From NCBI RefSeq assembly GCF_965638725.1, contig NC_134949.1, forward strand, positions 16,304,951-16,368,950: DNA of 64,000 nucleotides, given 5' to 3'. This document shows, piece after piece, positions 35,001-47,267 of the stretch. The DNA comes from Aptenodytes patagonicus. Lineage: Eukaryota > Chordata > Aves > Sphenisciformes > Spheniscidae. Positions within the stretch are counted from its first letter, which is position 1, and every line of letters begins with the position of its first letter. Below the pieces are notes generated by a model that saw only the letters and a list, made by a program, of their open reading frames with translations, made no database searches and was not told where the DNA came from. A program made the position numbers and the translations under genes.

Positions 35001-38000
35001 TTCAAAGAATCAAGCAGACCTGAACTTACCATTGGCCTGCTTGGGAAAACAGTGTTTTGTGCCTCAGCAGGTCAGATGCAAGTCTGTTTATATCTGAAGG
35101 AACAGATGGTGGATTTATTACTTTAGGATAAATCACCAGAATCAGGGATATGCACAAAACTGTACCATGACCAGACCTGAGACTAAAGGTATAAAGCAGT
35201 AGATTTTGTACACTTCTTAAGGGGAAAAAAAAGTAAAAAAAAAAAATCCTGCAATAAAAAGAAAAAAGGATCTTCTATGATGGTGATATTTCTGACTGAA
35301 ATTTGCTAATTCTGTTATGTATTTCAGGGAAGAAATTAACTGGCAAAGATTCCAAAGATTCCCATTTGATAACATTTCTCATTCTTTTTGTATTAAACAA
35401 TGAGTGTTCTAAATGTCGTGTCTCTCAACAGTTTCTGGAAAGTAACTAATTTTGGAAGCAAGACTTTGATTTCTCTAGACACGGTGAACACTTATCTTTG
35501 TTTATAAAACAAGTATGACTATCAATTACGTAAATGAAGATGAAAAGGGAAATGTTAGATTCTGTATGAAACAGAGACAGTCTGTCTGCCCTGTTACAAC
35601 CCACCACTCCTTCAAACACAGGAGGCCAGCCATATGAAAAATGTTTTGGATGAAAAATTGAAGAAAAGTAATCTTGGTGGGTTAGGCAATAATATAAGAG
35701 CTTGTGTTTTGGAATGGTGAAATGCTCATAAATTCTCTATAATTTTAATTTTTCAAATACCTCTAGAAGTATGCCTAAAATGGCCAATGCAGTGGTTTGT
35801 AGAGATCTCTAAACTCTTGCTAGATGAGCTAGCCTGGGTGCTGGAAGCAGCAGTCAATGAATTCTGCATTTACATCCAGGAGGAATGCTGCGTTAGTGTA
35901 GCTAAACCATAGCTGATTCCTAAATGATTTAATTTTGGTGGTTCTACGTAACATGGGCTGCATGGGCTGTAATCCCAACAAGATCAGCCAAAATTCGTTC
36001 TCTGAGAAGTAAGAAACAAATTTCAATTTAGTTTTTACTAATGAATTAACTGAATTCTCTGTATCCCCTAAGTTTATTCTTCTTGGAGTGGAAATGACTT
36101 TTTTAAATAAGTGAGAACTACACGAGCAAGAGTTTTGTAATCTCTCCCTTTGCAAGAGGTCTTCTGTCATTTTTTTTAAAAAAGCATGCCTCTTGTGTCT
36201 CAGGTGGCTAGATTACATACAGCTAGTTGACAGTGTACTGATGTTGTATAATTTAAGCTAAAAAATTTGAACTTGTATCTCAATTAATTAAAATTGTTAT
36301 TAAAAACATCTGAGGCCAGAAAGAGTAACATATAGATGGTGTGTGTATATATATATATCTGCAAAATTATGATGTAAGAATTTAAAAAAAGTTTTTCCTA
36401 AATTATCCATAGTGTATTTCAGTGATTCAGATGTAATTCTGTATGGATACCTTTAAGGATGTGTAAATGAAAACAAAATAACATGTAGATTTAACTAATA
36501 AAGACAGAAAGATACATCTGGCTTTGGTACTGCATGTAGATTTCTAGACACCAGATTTCTAGAATCTAATCCTGTCCAGGAGGTGAGACAGTTACTTACC
36601 AAGTAAAAAAATATTGTTTGCTATGCTCTTGCATTGCTTGACTTAGCCCATCAAATGTACAGTCACACCACCCCTGCAGGGAATTCCTCCTAGATTTTCT
36701 TGACCAAAAGCACTGTGCAAACATCACAGAGGACGTTAATAACAATTGCTAATACAGGAGTTGCCACACTGGATGCCCGATGCCTAGCAGCAGCTTAGCT
36801 TAAAAAAGAAACTTTAAAAAAACTTCACAAACTTTAAAAAAAAATAATATTCCCATTCTGCAACAGACTTAAGCATTATATAAAGATATACGTAAAGTTA
36901 TGTGATGCAGAAAACCCTTGGGACCTTTCATTCTAAGTCTTGTATGTGAAAAACCTTTAAGAATGGTTTACTACGCATTGTTGTCTTCTTTTTTGTAGAT
37001 GCAACTATTAACGCTGAAACAACATTCAGTCTTAAAATATTCAGCCATTCATTTTTAAATCTTGATTCCTTCAAAAAGCAAACATTGCAAGTTGACTATG
37101 CTGTATAAATCTGTAGGTCACATGGTAGCAAGAGTATATATGGATATGTTAATTGTAAACATATTTATTTCTCATGTATCTTCTATAATTTCTGCTGCTG
37201 TTTTCTCCTTGCCTGTTGCTGCTGACATGTTCTTATGAGACAACTCCTTTCTTTGGAGCAAGAGTTTTCTTGCTAATAGGATGCAGTGTCATAAACAAAG
37301 CATCACAACTTTGTTCTGGGGTCAGATGAAGAGAGAAACTGTGTTGTGAGAGAGAGGTATCCTACTTAAACCATGCCTTTGAGAATAAGAGCTTATTGCT
37401 TTCTTATAGAAATATAATCATGTTGCCAAATTTCCATCAATATGAATGTTTCCTTTTACATGAAGTCAGTAAATAAGTAAGGCTGAAAATGAATTATTGC
37501 AAAAGTAGTAAAAGTGCTATTAAAAATCTGTTTCAGATCATTGCTTAGGTTTCACTTTTTTCATATTTTGAAAAAATTAGTTTGAATAATGATATATTAA
37601 AAGGAAAATGATCTAGGTAGACAAATAGTATAAAAGAATAGGATGTTTTGCATAAGAAGATGAATTCCATATACTCCCACTTATTCTTTGTTACCAAGCT
37701 GTCTATGCTAGTTACATTCACCAATTCTTTTTGAAAGGTTGTCTTCGTAGAGTTAAATTTTTCTTTATTTAAAAGCTGCTCTATAATGGCTCACATTCTA
37801 ATCATAATTTAATTTGTAGAGATAGTTTTCAGAAGAATATTTTAACAGAAAACGTTTTTAATTTTAGATTTGGAAGATGGCCAGAAACAGGCAATGGTTA
37901 GTGAAAGAACAGAAGCTTTTACTACATCCCGAAACTTGCTGATCTCTGGAGCAGATGCTATTGAAAGGATTATGTCTTCGTACAAAGAGGTACTGTACAT

Positions 38001-41000
38001 CTGTCATACATGAAACAGAAGAGAAAAAAAAGTAAAACATAATTTACATTTAATATAAAATGTAAAAAAAAAAAGGTGCAATTTTTAAAGGGAAATTCTA
38101 TTGCAACTAAATCCATGGAGGTCTTTGAACTGATAGTTTGATCTTTAGAGTTAAGTCCAGAAAGAGTCTAAAGTGCACAGCTGCCAGTATGGTGCAACAT
38201 GTAAATGCCATTTTTAATACCTGTGTTCAGGTGCCATCAGAAAGCAATAGAAGTTCCTGGAATGTGAGTGGTAAAGGTTCAAATTCCTCCTCTCTTTGGA
38301 GCACAGGCTGTCTGCCTCCGATGTATTGGGACTCTTCTGTTGGAGGTGTCGTGTTTTGTATGAAACACAAAGGGACTGAATACTTATTTCCTGGCCACCT
38401 AAACTGTAGGCTGTTTTCTGTATCTTGTGAACCTGTTAAATTGTAAGTAATTTTGCAAAGTAGAGACATTTTAGCAGGAAAAAAATCCACCTTGGGACAG
38501 CAGATAGTCTAGAAGTATGGGATGTTCGTCTGGAAGATCAGAGATGTTCTTTCAGGTCCTTACCCAAATTCCAGTAAAGTTGGGCTTTCGTCTGTGGTCT
38601 GTCTTGGGGGTTTCTCTAGGTGCCAGCTGTTAAGCAAAAGAAAAGTGAGGCAGCACTGTTATTCTCCTCAACATTTCCTTCTGAATGTTGGTTCTGCATT
38701 TGTTAATTGGTTTTTGCTTGTCCCTTTGGTGGGGACCTCTTTTCCCAGTGCAGTGCAAGGAGGCACTCATTAGCTAGGCTAATCAAAGCTAGCTAATCAA
38801 AGACTATGGGTTCCATTAGTTGGAATCCAGCCGTAATAGCTACAGGTTTGTAAATTGGAGGAGGAGGAGGGGTAGTTTGGCGCCTTCAGATATGGACTCT
38901 GGCAAAGACAGAGTCTGTGCTTTTTTCAGAAGGAGTTCTTCTAATGGACTGTGATTTTGACCTATGCTCCTTTAGCTGTTCCCCTGCTTGGCCTCTGTAT
39001 CTAAAGATATTGCCAGATAACCTATTATACACTGATGTCATTTCTATTTTATTTTCAACATTTAAGTCATTTATATCATGTACATGGGGACTTACAAACA
39101 TTGTGGTTTTATTTTTGGAAACAAAAATACCCACTAAATAGTAGGAACAACAGAACAAACTCACTTTGTTTATAACATGGTGAGATTTTAATCCAGACAA
39201 CATGAGATCAAAGACCATGAATTTCCATCTTAATTTTACATTTATACTTCTCTTCAAGAGGCACTGCAGTACTTTAAGCACACTGTCGTTCCCATTTCGT
39301 GATTCAGGCGGTTTCCAAAGGACAGCGTACTTCAATCCACTTCAAGTGGTAGTGAAGTTCTAGTTCTTGCCCACCTGATCCACCAAAGCCGCCTCCTTCC
39401 AGTCAATGTAATTCAGCATGCAGATGAGGTGGGCTCAACTTTTCTTTGCAGGTCAATAGTTTAGATGGTAGTATTTAGATTGACAAAACAAGTCAATCCC
39501 TACGGTCATGGTTTAGAAACTTACTACAAGTTACGTTTCTTCTGGGGCACGGTTGGTACAAGTTTTGTTCATCATGTGCAGGATGCTCTCCATCATATGC
39601 CACTGCTGATGCTGTGCAGAGCACTCAGTCCTGGCACGAGCTCCTGCTGAAATTGCTATAAAGTCCAGTGTGTTACAGCTCCTGTGTGCTACCTACTGCC
39701 TCAAGTGCTGTTAGCCCAATGCTTTTCACAGCTGTTAGTGCAATTACCAATAGTGCAAAACAATGTACAGCTGATGGAGTTGAAACATTGAGTGATTACT
39801 CTTTTTAAACTGAGTTTTTCGAGACGTTGTATACTTGTTAACCTCCAGTGGAGTGATGGCCATGTGGCCAGAGCTAGCACTCACTTCTGAATCTGGCACA
39901 AATAGTGAAATTTATAGGGGATTTTATGTTGGAATTATGTACACCCATAGCAGGTGTACTCAATCATGGGGTGTATGTGTTTAACCACAGCAAGCTCATG
40001 ATTTTATAACTTGAACTCATTTTCTTGCTATTCTTGTCTTGCTCTCTGCATTTAGTATGAAAATTCATCCTTTTGAAACCATCTAATAATACATTTAGAA
40101 TAACGTGCCTGGGTTTAATTCTTTGCTGCCAGCAGATGGAGGCAGTTCTTTTGGAGCTCTTGGTGCTGTCGCTGCCCATGAGTAGGAAGTTATCAGGTCC
40201 TGAGATCTGTTATTTCTGTCTTCACCAGGTGGAAATTGTGACAAAAGGACAAAAAAAAAAGGAGAAAGCCTTTTAAGAGACCTCAACATCTTAAAAATGT
40301 CCAGTTCTAATCCAAGGTCTCAGATTTAGCTCTAGCTCTGGTACTCTAGCATGCAGTTGACAGAAGAGTAATTTCTTTTTTTGCACCGTATTTTAGATTA
40401 GGATGCCCTGGTGCTGCCTGTTTTACACAGAAAAGCACACCTTTCCCACAGGAGGTTTTGGGAATACAGGGGAGTAAACATAAATAATTATAGATGCCAA
40501 TTTTTCTCACTTCTGTGGACCGTTATTTTGCTGGCAAATGCAGAGATTTTGTTTTTCTCTTGTATTATAGGCTCTCTATTTTCAGATATGCTAATAGCTA
40601 TTCTCTGCTGGTTGAAGACTCTACTGATCCATGGAAAAGAGCAGTCTGTGCAACCTCCTCATTTACTGGAGCTATCATAGCTTACATTGGCTGAAATCTG
40701 TCCCCCTCAAACTGCCTCTGTCTGCTGGCTGGTAGGAGCTGTGGGTAGCATATGGGTTAGCACAGAATCACAAGGAATGAAAATTGATAGGCATCGAAAG
40801 ACGCATCATTGATCCTTCCAGAATAGCATTTGAGAAGCACTGACTCAGAATAGCTGGGAACGTTTTTCATGAATCTTTGGCCAAACATTTCATTTATAGA
40901 ATTTGTGAAGTATAACTGAAATGAAGCATTTGTTGTTTCGCAGGTTACTGAGCTAGCAGGCTACACCGCCCGTGTCTACAACATGTTTTCAGTCTTTGAT

Positions 41001-44000
41001 GAGGTGAGGAGAGGCATCTACAAAAGAACTGCTGTTATTCAAGGGTCTGAAAACAACAGCAAGAATGAAGATAAAGCAGAATTACACATCGATGGGCCCT
41101 TAGAAATCAAAGGTAATTAATTCATATTTGTATGTATTTCCCTGTGTGTGGGGCCAGTGCAGTGGGACAGGAAGCGAACAGAGGTTTTGTTTCCACAACA
41201 AATCAGCCTTTAGAGGCTGAGACCATGTTGTCTTCCATTTTAACCTCCTGCTATTTTGTAACTCTGTGCTTATGCAGTGCTTTTCTAATACACAAAATTG
41301 CTCAAATGTTTTCTGTGAAAACGTTCAATGAAAAAGGCATTTCAACTATACTATTATTGGTGGTGGTGGTGGTGTTATTATTCTTACATGGACAGTGCCT
41401 GCTTTCCTCAGACACTTAATTTTTTTCAGAAAACTGAGACTGTAACATTTTCATCTTCAAACACCGCATTATTTTGTTTGGGATAGGAGGGAAAGACAGA
41501 TTGGTTCAATAGTTTTTGATGAGAATACTACTTTGTTTTTAGCGACTAAAAATCAGCCTGTGCTCATTTTTTCATAATTTAGTGGGAACTTGCAACTTGC
41601 CCACTTGAAAGTGGGCTGACAACTTTACCCTTCCCTTCACCTCCCAAATGATCTGATCAATATATACCTTATCCCTCCCGTCCCTATCCTGTATCTTTCT
41701 GGTGCCACTATCTTTCTGTCTCCACCCTCCCCAAAGCATTTTCTGTGTACATCCATTTCTTATTGTGCCCCATTATGTGCCACCTCTCCCTTCCTCTTGC
41801 ATCCAGCTTCTCTCTGAGGTAATTAAAGGCAGCTTTTGCAATGGGCTTTTCCCAATTTTCCCAACAGACCCCTTCTGCCTCTCCCCTCTGTGGTATTGAA
41901 AAGCCTCATTCCCTCCCTTTGGCTTCTGAAAACTTAAACCTCGGTAGAGTTGAAGGCACCGAAGTGCTCTTTATGAAAGAACTTCTTCCAACAATTTCAA
42001 CAGTGCTGCCCCTCAGCACAGATTTCTCAAAGGTCCTCTGACAAGGTTCTTCATAACAAACAGTCTGATACAGCATAGTGGATAGCTGTGGAAATAGCTG
42101 ATGTCTTAATCTTCTAGATCTTGGTAGTATTTGGCTGACGTTAAAAGAAATGGCATTTTATAACTGTTATATTTTGTCATGTACAAGAGAAAAAGTTTGT
42201 AGTTCCTGGAGCAACAAAGTAATTTGGGGGCTTGTGGTGGGTTGACCCTGGCTGGATGCCAGGTGCCCACCAAAGCCGCTCTATCACTCCCCTCCTCAGC
42301 AGGACAGGGGAGAGGAAATATAACAAAAGGCTCGTGGGTCGAGATAAGGACAGGGAGAGAGCATTCACCAATTACCGTCACGGGCAAAACAGGCTTGACT
42401 TGGGGAAATTAGTTTTGTTATTGCCAACCAAATCAGAGTAGGGTAATGAGAAATAAAAACTAAATCTTAAAGCAACTTCCCCCACCCCTCCCTTTTTTCC
42501 CGGGCTTAACTTTACTTCCGAATTCTCTACCTCCTCCCCCGCAGCAGTGCAGGGGGACGGGGAATGGGGGTTGTGGTCAGTTCATCACACATTGTCTCTG
42601 CCGCTCCTTCCTCCTCAGGGAGAGGACTCCTCACCCTCTTCCCCTGCTCCAGCATGGGGTCCCTCCCATGGGAGACAGTCCTCCATGAACTTCTCCAACG
42701 TGAGTCCTTCCCACGGGCTGCACTTCTTCATGAACTGCTCTACCGTGGGTCCCTTCCATGGGGTGCAGTCCTTCAGGAACAGACTGCTCCAGCGTGGGTC
42801 ACAAGTCCTGCCAGCAAACCTGCTCCAGCGTGGGCTCCTCTCTCCACGGGTCCACAGCTCCTGCCAGGAGCCTGCTCCAGTGTGGGCTTCCCACGGGGTC
42901 ACAGCCTCCTTCGGCCGCATCCACCTGCTCTGGCGTGGGGTCCTCCACGGGCTGCAGGTGGATATCTGCTCCACCGTTAACCTCCATGGGCTGCAGGGGG
43001 ACAGCCTGCCTCACCATGGTCTTCACCACAGGCTGCAGGAGAGTCTCTGCTCTGGCGCCTGGAGCACGTCCTCCCCCTCCTTCTTCCCTGACCTTGGTGT
43101 CTGCAGAGTTGTTTCTCTCACATATTCTCACTCCTCTCTCCGGCTGCAGTTTGTTGCGCAGTTTTTTTTTTTTCTCCTTCTTAAATACATTGTCACAGAG
43201 GCACTACCACCGTCCCTGATGGGCTCAGCCTTGGCCAGTGGCAGGTCCGTCTTGGAGCCGGCTGGCATTGGCGCTATCAGACATGGGGGAAGCTTCTAGC
43301 AGCTTCTCACGAAGGCACCCCTGTAGCCCTCCTGCTACCAAAACCTTGCCATGTAAACCCAGTACAGGGCTCTTTTTAGATAACTGTGTTTTAAAAACAA
43401 AACTAAATACAGTTCAGGTATGCAAGCATGCTGGTCACGTTCTCTTTTGGTCTAGTATACTTATACCACACTCCTTTTTTCTCTGCAGCCTTTTCCCAAG
43501 ATTTGATTCCACTACAGCCACACATTTCATCCAGCCTGAATTCCTCCTAAGTCGTGGTGTCTAGCATTTGCTCCTGAGTGGTTGTAGGCTCTCAGAGGCA
43601 GCTAGCCAATACCAAGCATTGTGCACAAGGACTTAAGTAGAATTTAGGCCAGATGAATCCAGGCCACAGGCTCCACACTTTTTATGACAAGTCCCATTGT
43701 AATACTGTTTTTCCTCCTTTCTTTTGGTCTTGATACTTCAGAAATCCCTGCAGAGTGGATTTGTACGTGGGTAAAAGTACACGTGCTCAGACACATATAT
43801 GTGTCTGCATTGTTAGAAAAGAAAAATCTTAATATTCAGCTTCCCCAAAGGCTCTTTGAACACATACTACTTATTTCCTTTTGAATCATCCAATATAAGT
43901 TTATATAACTAAGGGATGTCTGTTTTGTGCCTTGCGTTTACTGTTGTCAGTAAGAGCATTGTGAAAATATGAAAACTATTAGAATATTTTTAACAGATAA

Positions 44001-47000
44001 TAATATTGCCTTACACATAGTGTATCTAATAATTCAGAATTTTTGAGTTGAAATAGAATTTTATACATCTTGTACAAATACTGTCAAATTGTATTTCTGA
44101 TTACACATAAATATGCTTTAAAAGCACGCTAAAGTTGCAATCAAACACTGTGAAGTTAGGAAATGAGAATTAAGTTTACTTAATACTTACTTAGCTTACT
44201 ATTTTTTATTGTAGATTTATTTTAACTAGAATTTCTCCACTGTATCCAAGTGCTTCAAAAACATGAATGAATTTTGCAGAATTTGCTTGAGATTGTGAAG
44301 GATAATTTTCCGTGGAGACATAGTCAGATAAATTCCAAGTCCTTCACAAGTATTCATGTCGTTGGAGTGACTGGTATGACCCTTTCTCACAAAAGTATGT
44401 CTTGGCCAAATTTGTTAGCATTTTTGTGAACCCATCAAAAAACACATGCCTGGTGTGGTGTGGTTGATCTCACAGTTGCATATCGAGTGCCTTTGTAGGA
44501 GTCTGAAGGCAATAGAGCCCTAGTGTGATGAGAAGGCTGCAATCATTTTTTTTTAACAGCTTTAAACACTTTCGGTTTCCATAATCTCATGTTGGACACC
44601 ACAGAACTGTTTTAAATAAGACTTATTTTAGGAAAAAAAGAATGCTTGGGCTGATACATGGCACAGAAATTTTTGCCCAGGTTGTTATAGTTTGGCAAAG
44701 TTGGAACCAATTGAACAAAGAGCCTCTTCATGGAAAATGTAAAACTAACCTTAACTGAAGGAAATGCTACCAGATCCTTTTGTAATAAACTCAACTTTTC
44801 CTTAGCTCCATTTTTCTTTGTTCAGATTAGTCTAAGTTATAAAATGAGCAGCCTTCTAATACAAAGAGGAATCTCTTTCCTTTGCATCTTGTCTGTAATT
44901 TCTGATATTTGTCTAGGAGCCCAGCTGTTTGGGTTCTGTTAGAGAAGCCCATTAACTGAGGAGTTAGAGTTGGTTTCATTTTTTTACTGTTTCTGGAAGA
45001 ATTTATTTCAAAGTCCTTGTGTTACAGGGTATCCAAATGTCCGATTGAGATTGTATATTTAAATTTTCTAGAAATCCAAATAGTAAGTGTAGCTACTGGA
45101 GTGAAATATTATATGGGTTTCCGCAAATACAAGACATGTTTACAGTGTCTGTGGCTTCAAAAAGAGATGGAAGCAAGCCATTAAAAGTTTTCTCCTTTGC
45201 CGTCGTTGCTGGAGGAGACTGAACTGTTTCAGAGCTGGTAGTGAAAGTAGATTCTATTTTCTAATTAAATCCTCAAGAGAAGGTAAACTGGTCTGCCTAT
45301 GGCTAAGGCTGTCCTTGAACTTTTTTACTGGTTGATATTGACCTATTTAAAACAAAATACAGTAAATACAGGTAGGATGTGAATAAACATGTCTTTATAG
45401 TGCGTTATATATTTATGATGCATATTGTACATTATATTTATGATCAAATTTAGGATTCATTGCACACTCTTGGCTACTGCTGACAGTGTCTTTCTGACTA
45501 GCTAAGAGTTATTATCCAGATTTTCCACTAGGGGAACCTGGAGCACATAAAAGAGTTGTTTGAAACTCACCAATTTATACTTCTCAGCCATGCACAGACT
45601 GTCACATATCATGGCTTAATGGAAGGTTTCACAAACTCTAATTATTTTTTTTCTTTCTAGGGAAAGTTATTGATGTTGATCATGGAATTATTTGTGAAAA
45701 TGTTCCTATTATTACTCCGAATGGCGATGTGGTGGTTTCCAGACTAAACTTCAAAGTAAGATGATATGCAAGAACCTTCTGATTGTTGCCATCACATTAA
45801 CATAAACAGCACAAAATTCATGTACCTTATGTTAAGTACTTGGAGGAGCATATGGATAAAAGGGGAAGTCCAGAAAGGTAGGCATAGTAGCTCAATAGAG
45901 GCAGACATAAGTTTATCCTGCTCGAAGAAAGAGAAGAGAGGATTTCTGGTGCTGTTACCAGGTGAAAAACCAACCTGAGATTTTCAAAGGTGTATATGGG
46001 AGTCTGCATCCATCTTTACTTAATTTCAATGAAATTGGGATGCTTTACTCACATAGGCTCCTTTAAAAGTCTGACTATACAGAAACAGTGAAAAAATTGA
46101 GTCTGTAGGTTTGCTTGATCACCACAAAGAGCAGTACTAACTAATAGTTCACAGCATAGTTCACAAGCCCAACTGTGGAGTCTTTACTCATTAAAAACTT
46201 GTATTGTTTTTAAAAAGCTATTCCAGATACCACTCAGGACCTGTTCACAATTTTAATGAATAACCTTTACTGAATTACTCCCATATATATCCTGATCTTA
46301 AGTTCCAGTGCAGGTGTTGCTATTTTAAAAAATAGTTGAAGTTATCAGAACACTAACGTGAAAAATTCCAGTGGGTTCTTTAATTTAGCTAGAGTGTTCC
46401 TCTTGCCACCTCTGTTGGTATAGGAATTAGCAACTAGGAGGACAGGGTCCTAGCTATGGCAAAACTTGCAATGGCTTCAGTATAGGGATTTCAGATTTGT
46501 AAAATTACAACTTTATGGTCAAGGAGACAGTTATATTTATTCATTTGACTCAAGAGACAAAACCAACAGAAAATATAATGTAGTCAATATATTTATGTAA
46601 AGCATAGACAATGACATTGTGATTATGCATAATTATACACTCATATATACACAGGGTAATATTCAAGTGAAGAAAACCAAGTGCATCACACCCAAAATAA
46701 CACTGGTAATTAAGCAGGAAAGGGCAATGTGAATTAAATTTTCCAAATCATTTGATCGGGCTCCCATAGCTTAAATTAGTATCACTGATGGGCATAGCAC
46801 TGCTCTGTATGCCGTTAACACCTTTGGATCTAATCTGCATTAGAATAGTTGATTCTGACTGTGGTGTATTGACATTGTGATATAGTCAGTGTAGTTTATA
46901 GAAATACTCAGACATTATAGAAATTATTTTCATTATTTCAGCCCACATATTTTATCTAATGCCACTGTTTCCAGAATAGTTGCATAAGTATGTGCAGGTA

Positions 47001-47267
47001 ATTAATGAAATGGGTTGATAATTTGATATAAATGCTCATGTAACTCCCTCTAGGGGTCTTACACTGTCTTGTGCCATATATACTGCATAGTAACATCTTT
47101 GCATTTTCATTGCTATTGTAGGTCCAGGAGGGGATGAATCTTTTGATCACTGGACCCAATGGCTGCGGAAAGAGTTCGCTTTTCAGAATTTTAAGTGGTT
47201 TGTGGCCTGTGTATGAAGGAGTTCTTTACAAACCTCCTCCACAGCACATGTTTTATATACCACAAAG
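31084..47267 (+). CDS. ABCD2: ABCD2 (ALDRP), peroxisomal acyl-CoA half-transporter; exons 1-6, 3' part outside window
   Basis: Imports very-long-chain and polyunsaturated acyl-CoA into peroxisomes for beta-oxidation, working as a dimer in the peroxisomal membrane (family knowledge). Exons: 31084-32019, 33367-33547, 37868-37989, 40944-41112, 45661-45755, 47122-47267; phases join to about 549 residues of roughly 740. Exon lengths 181, 169 and 146 equal those I recall for ABCD1. Visible parts: N-terminal hydrophobic helix (about 24-40), the PEX19-binding/membrane region from about 80, the six-helix domain, the EAA-like motif [15 protein letters not shown] (283-297), and Walker [18 protein letters not shown] at the start and DLEDGQKQ in exon 3 favour ABCD2 over ABCD1. 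The ABC signature, Walker B and C-terminus are expected in exons 7-10; none was found up to 64000, so intron 6 exceeds 16.7 kb. Confidence 0.95.
33367..33547 (+). CDS. ABCD2: ABCD2 exon 2
   Basis: A 181-base exon with acceptor TTTAAACTGTAG and donor GGTG|GTAATA. It encodes [20 protein letters not shown] through [12 protein letters not shown], the end of the membrane domain. It ends in phase 1. Confidence 0.95.
37868..37989 (+). CDS. ABCD2: ABCD2 exon 3
   Basis: A 122-base exon with acceptor TTTAATTTTAG and donor AAAGAG|GTACTG, encoding [20 protein letters not shown], then the conserved [13 protein letters not shown]. The DLEDGQKQ insert is of the ABCD2 rather than the ABCD1 type. Confidence 0.95.
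40944..41112 (+). CDS. ABCD2: ABCD2 exon 4
   Basis: A 169-base exon with acceptor GTTTCGCAG and donor AAAG|GTAATT. It encodes [29 protein letters not shown] and a variable acidic linker ([11 protein letters not shown]) leading to the ATPase domain. It ends in phase 1. Confidence 0.95.
41113..42232 (+). other. ABCD2 intron 4, left part
   Basis: Non-coding intron with a (GGT)n/(ATT)n run near 41355-41380 and a CT-rich stretch near 41690-41800. It ends at the LTR target site. Confidence 0.6.
42233..43366. mobile_element. Solo LTR, 1134 bp, with 5-bp target duplication
   Basis: Starts TGTGGTGGGTTGACCCTGGC and ends ACCCAGTACA (TG...CA). It is flanked by the direct repeat GGGCT at 42228-42232 and 43367-43371. 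It belongs to a different avian ERV family from the LTRs at 1102, 27337 and 52339. No internal viral genes are present. A 250-codon open frame inside comes from an internal tandem repeat. It sits in ABCD2 intron 4. Confidence 0.85.
42640..43070. repeat. ~45-bp minisatellite inside the LTR
   Basis: About nine degenerate units built around CTCCAGCGTGGGTCCC and a following CCACGGG-CTGCAG phrase, spaced about 38-60 bases apart. It appears to be a regular part of this LTR family and not a local expansion, judging from remembered copies. Confidence 0.75.
43367..45660 (+). other. ABCD2 intron 4, right part
   Basis: AT-rich intron; no further exon or named repeat is supported. It ends in the pyrimidine-rich acceptor TTTTTTTCTTTCTAG of exon 5. 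Confidence 0.6.
45661..45755 (+). CDS. ABCD2: ABCD2 exon 5
   Basis: A 95-base exon with donor TTCAAA|GTAAGA, encoding [20 protein letters not shown] and VVVSRLNFK, the first beta-strands of the nucleotide-binding domain. It ends in phase 0. Confidence 0.95.
47122..47267 (+). CDS. ABCD2: ABCD2 exon 6 with Walker A
   Basis: A 146-base exon with acceptor TGCTATTGTAG and donor AAAG|GTATGT. It encodes [20 protein letters not shown]; the Walker A Gly-Pro-Asn-Gly-Cys-Gly-Lys-Ser is at 47152-47175 and is intact. The exon ends after [11 protein letters not shown] in phase 2, pointing to a further exon outside the window. Confidence 0.96.

Noticed and set aside
34730-35023. 97-codon plus-strand frame in ABCD2 intron 2, Lys/His-rich
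   Set aside because: No recognised family, no clear splice or promoter signals, and of a length reachable by chance in AT-rich DNA.
38886-39335. 149-codon minus-strand frame in ABCD2 intron 3
   Set aside because: No family resemblance or initiation context; probably chance, though a decayed repeat cannot be excluded.
42547-43299. 250-codon open frame on the plus strand
   Set aside because: It lies wholly inside the LTR minisatellite; periodic GC-rich units with few stops create it, and overlapping frames on both strands are also open.
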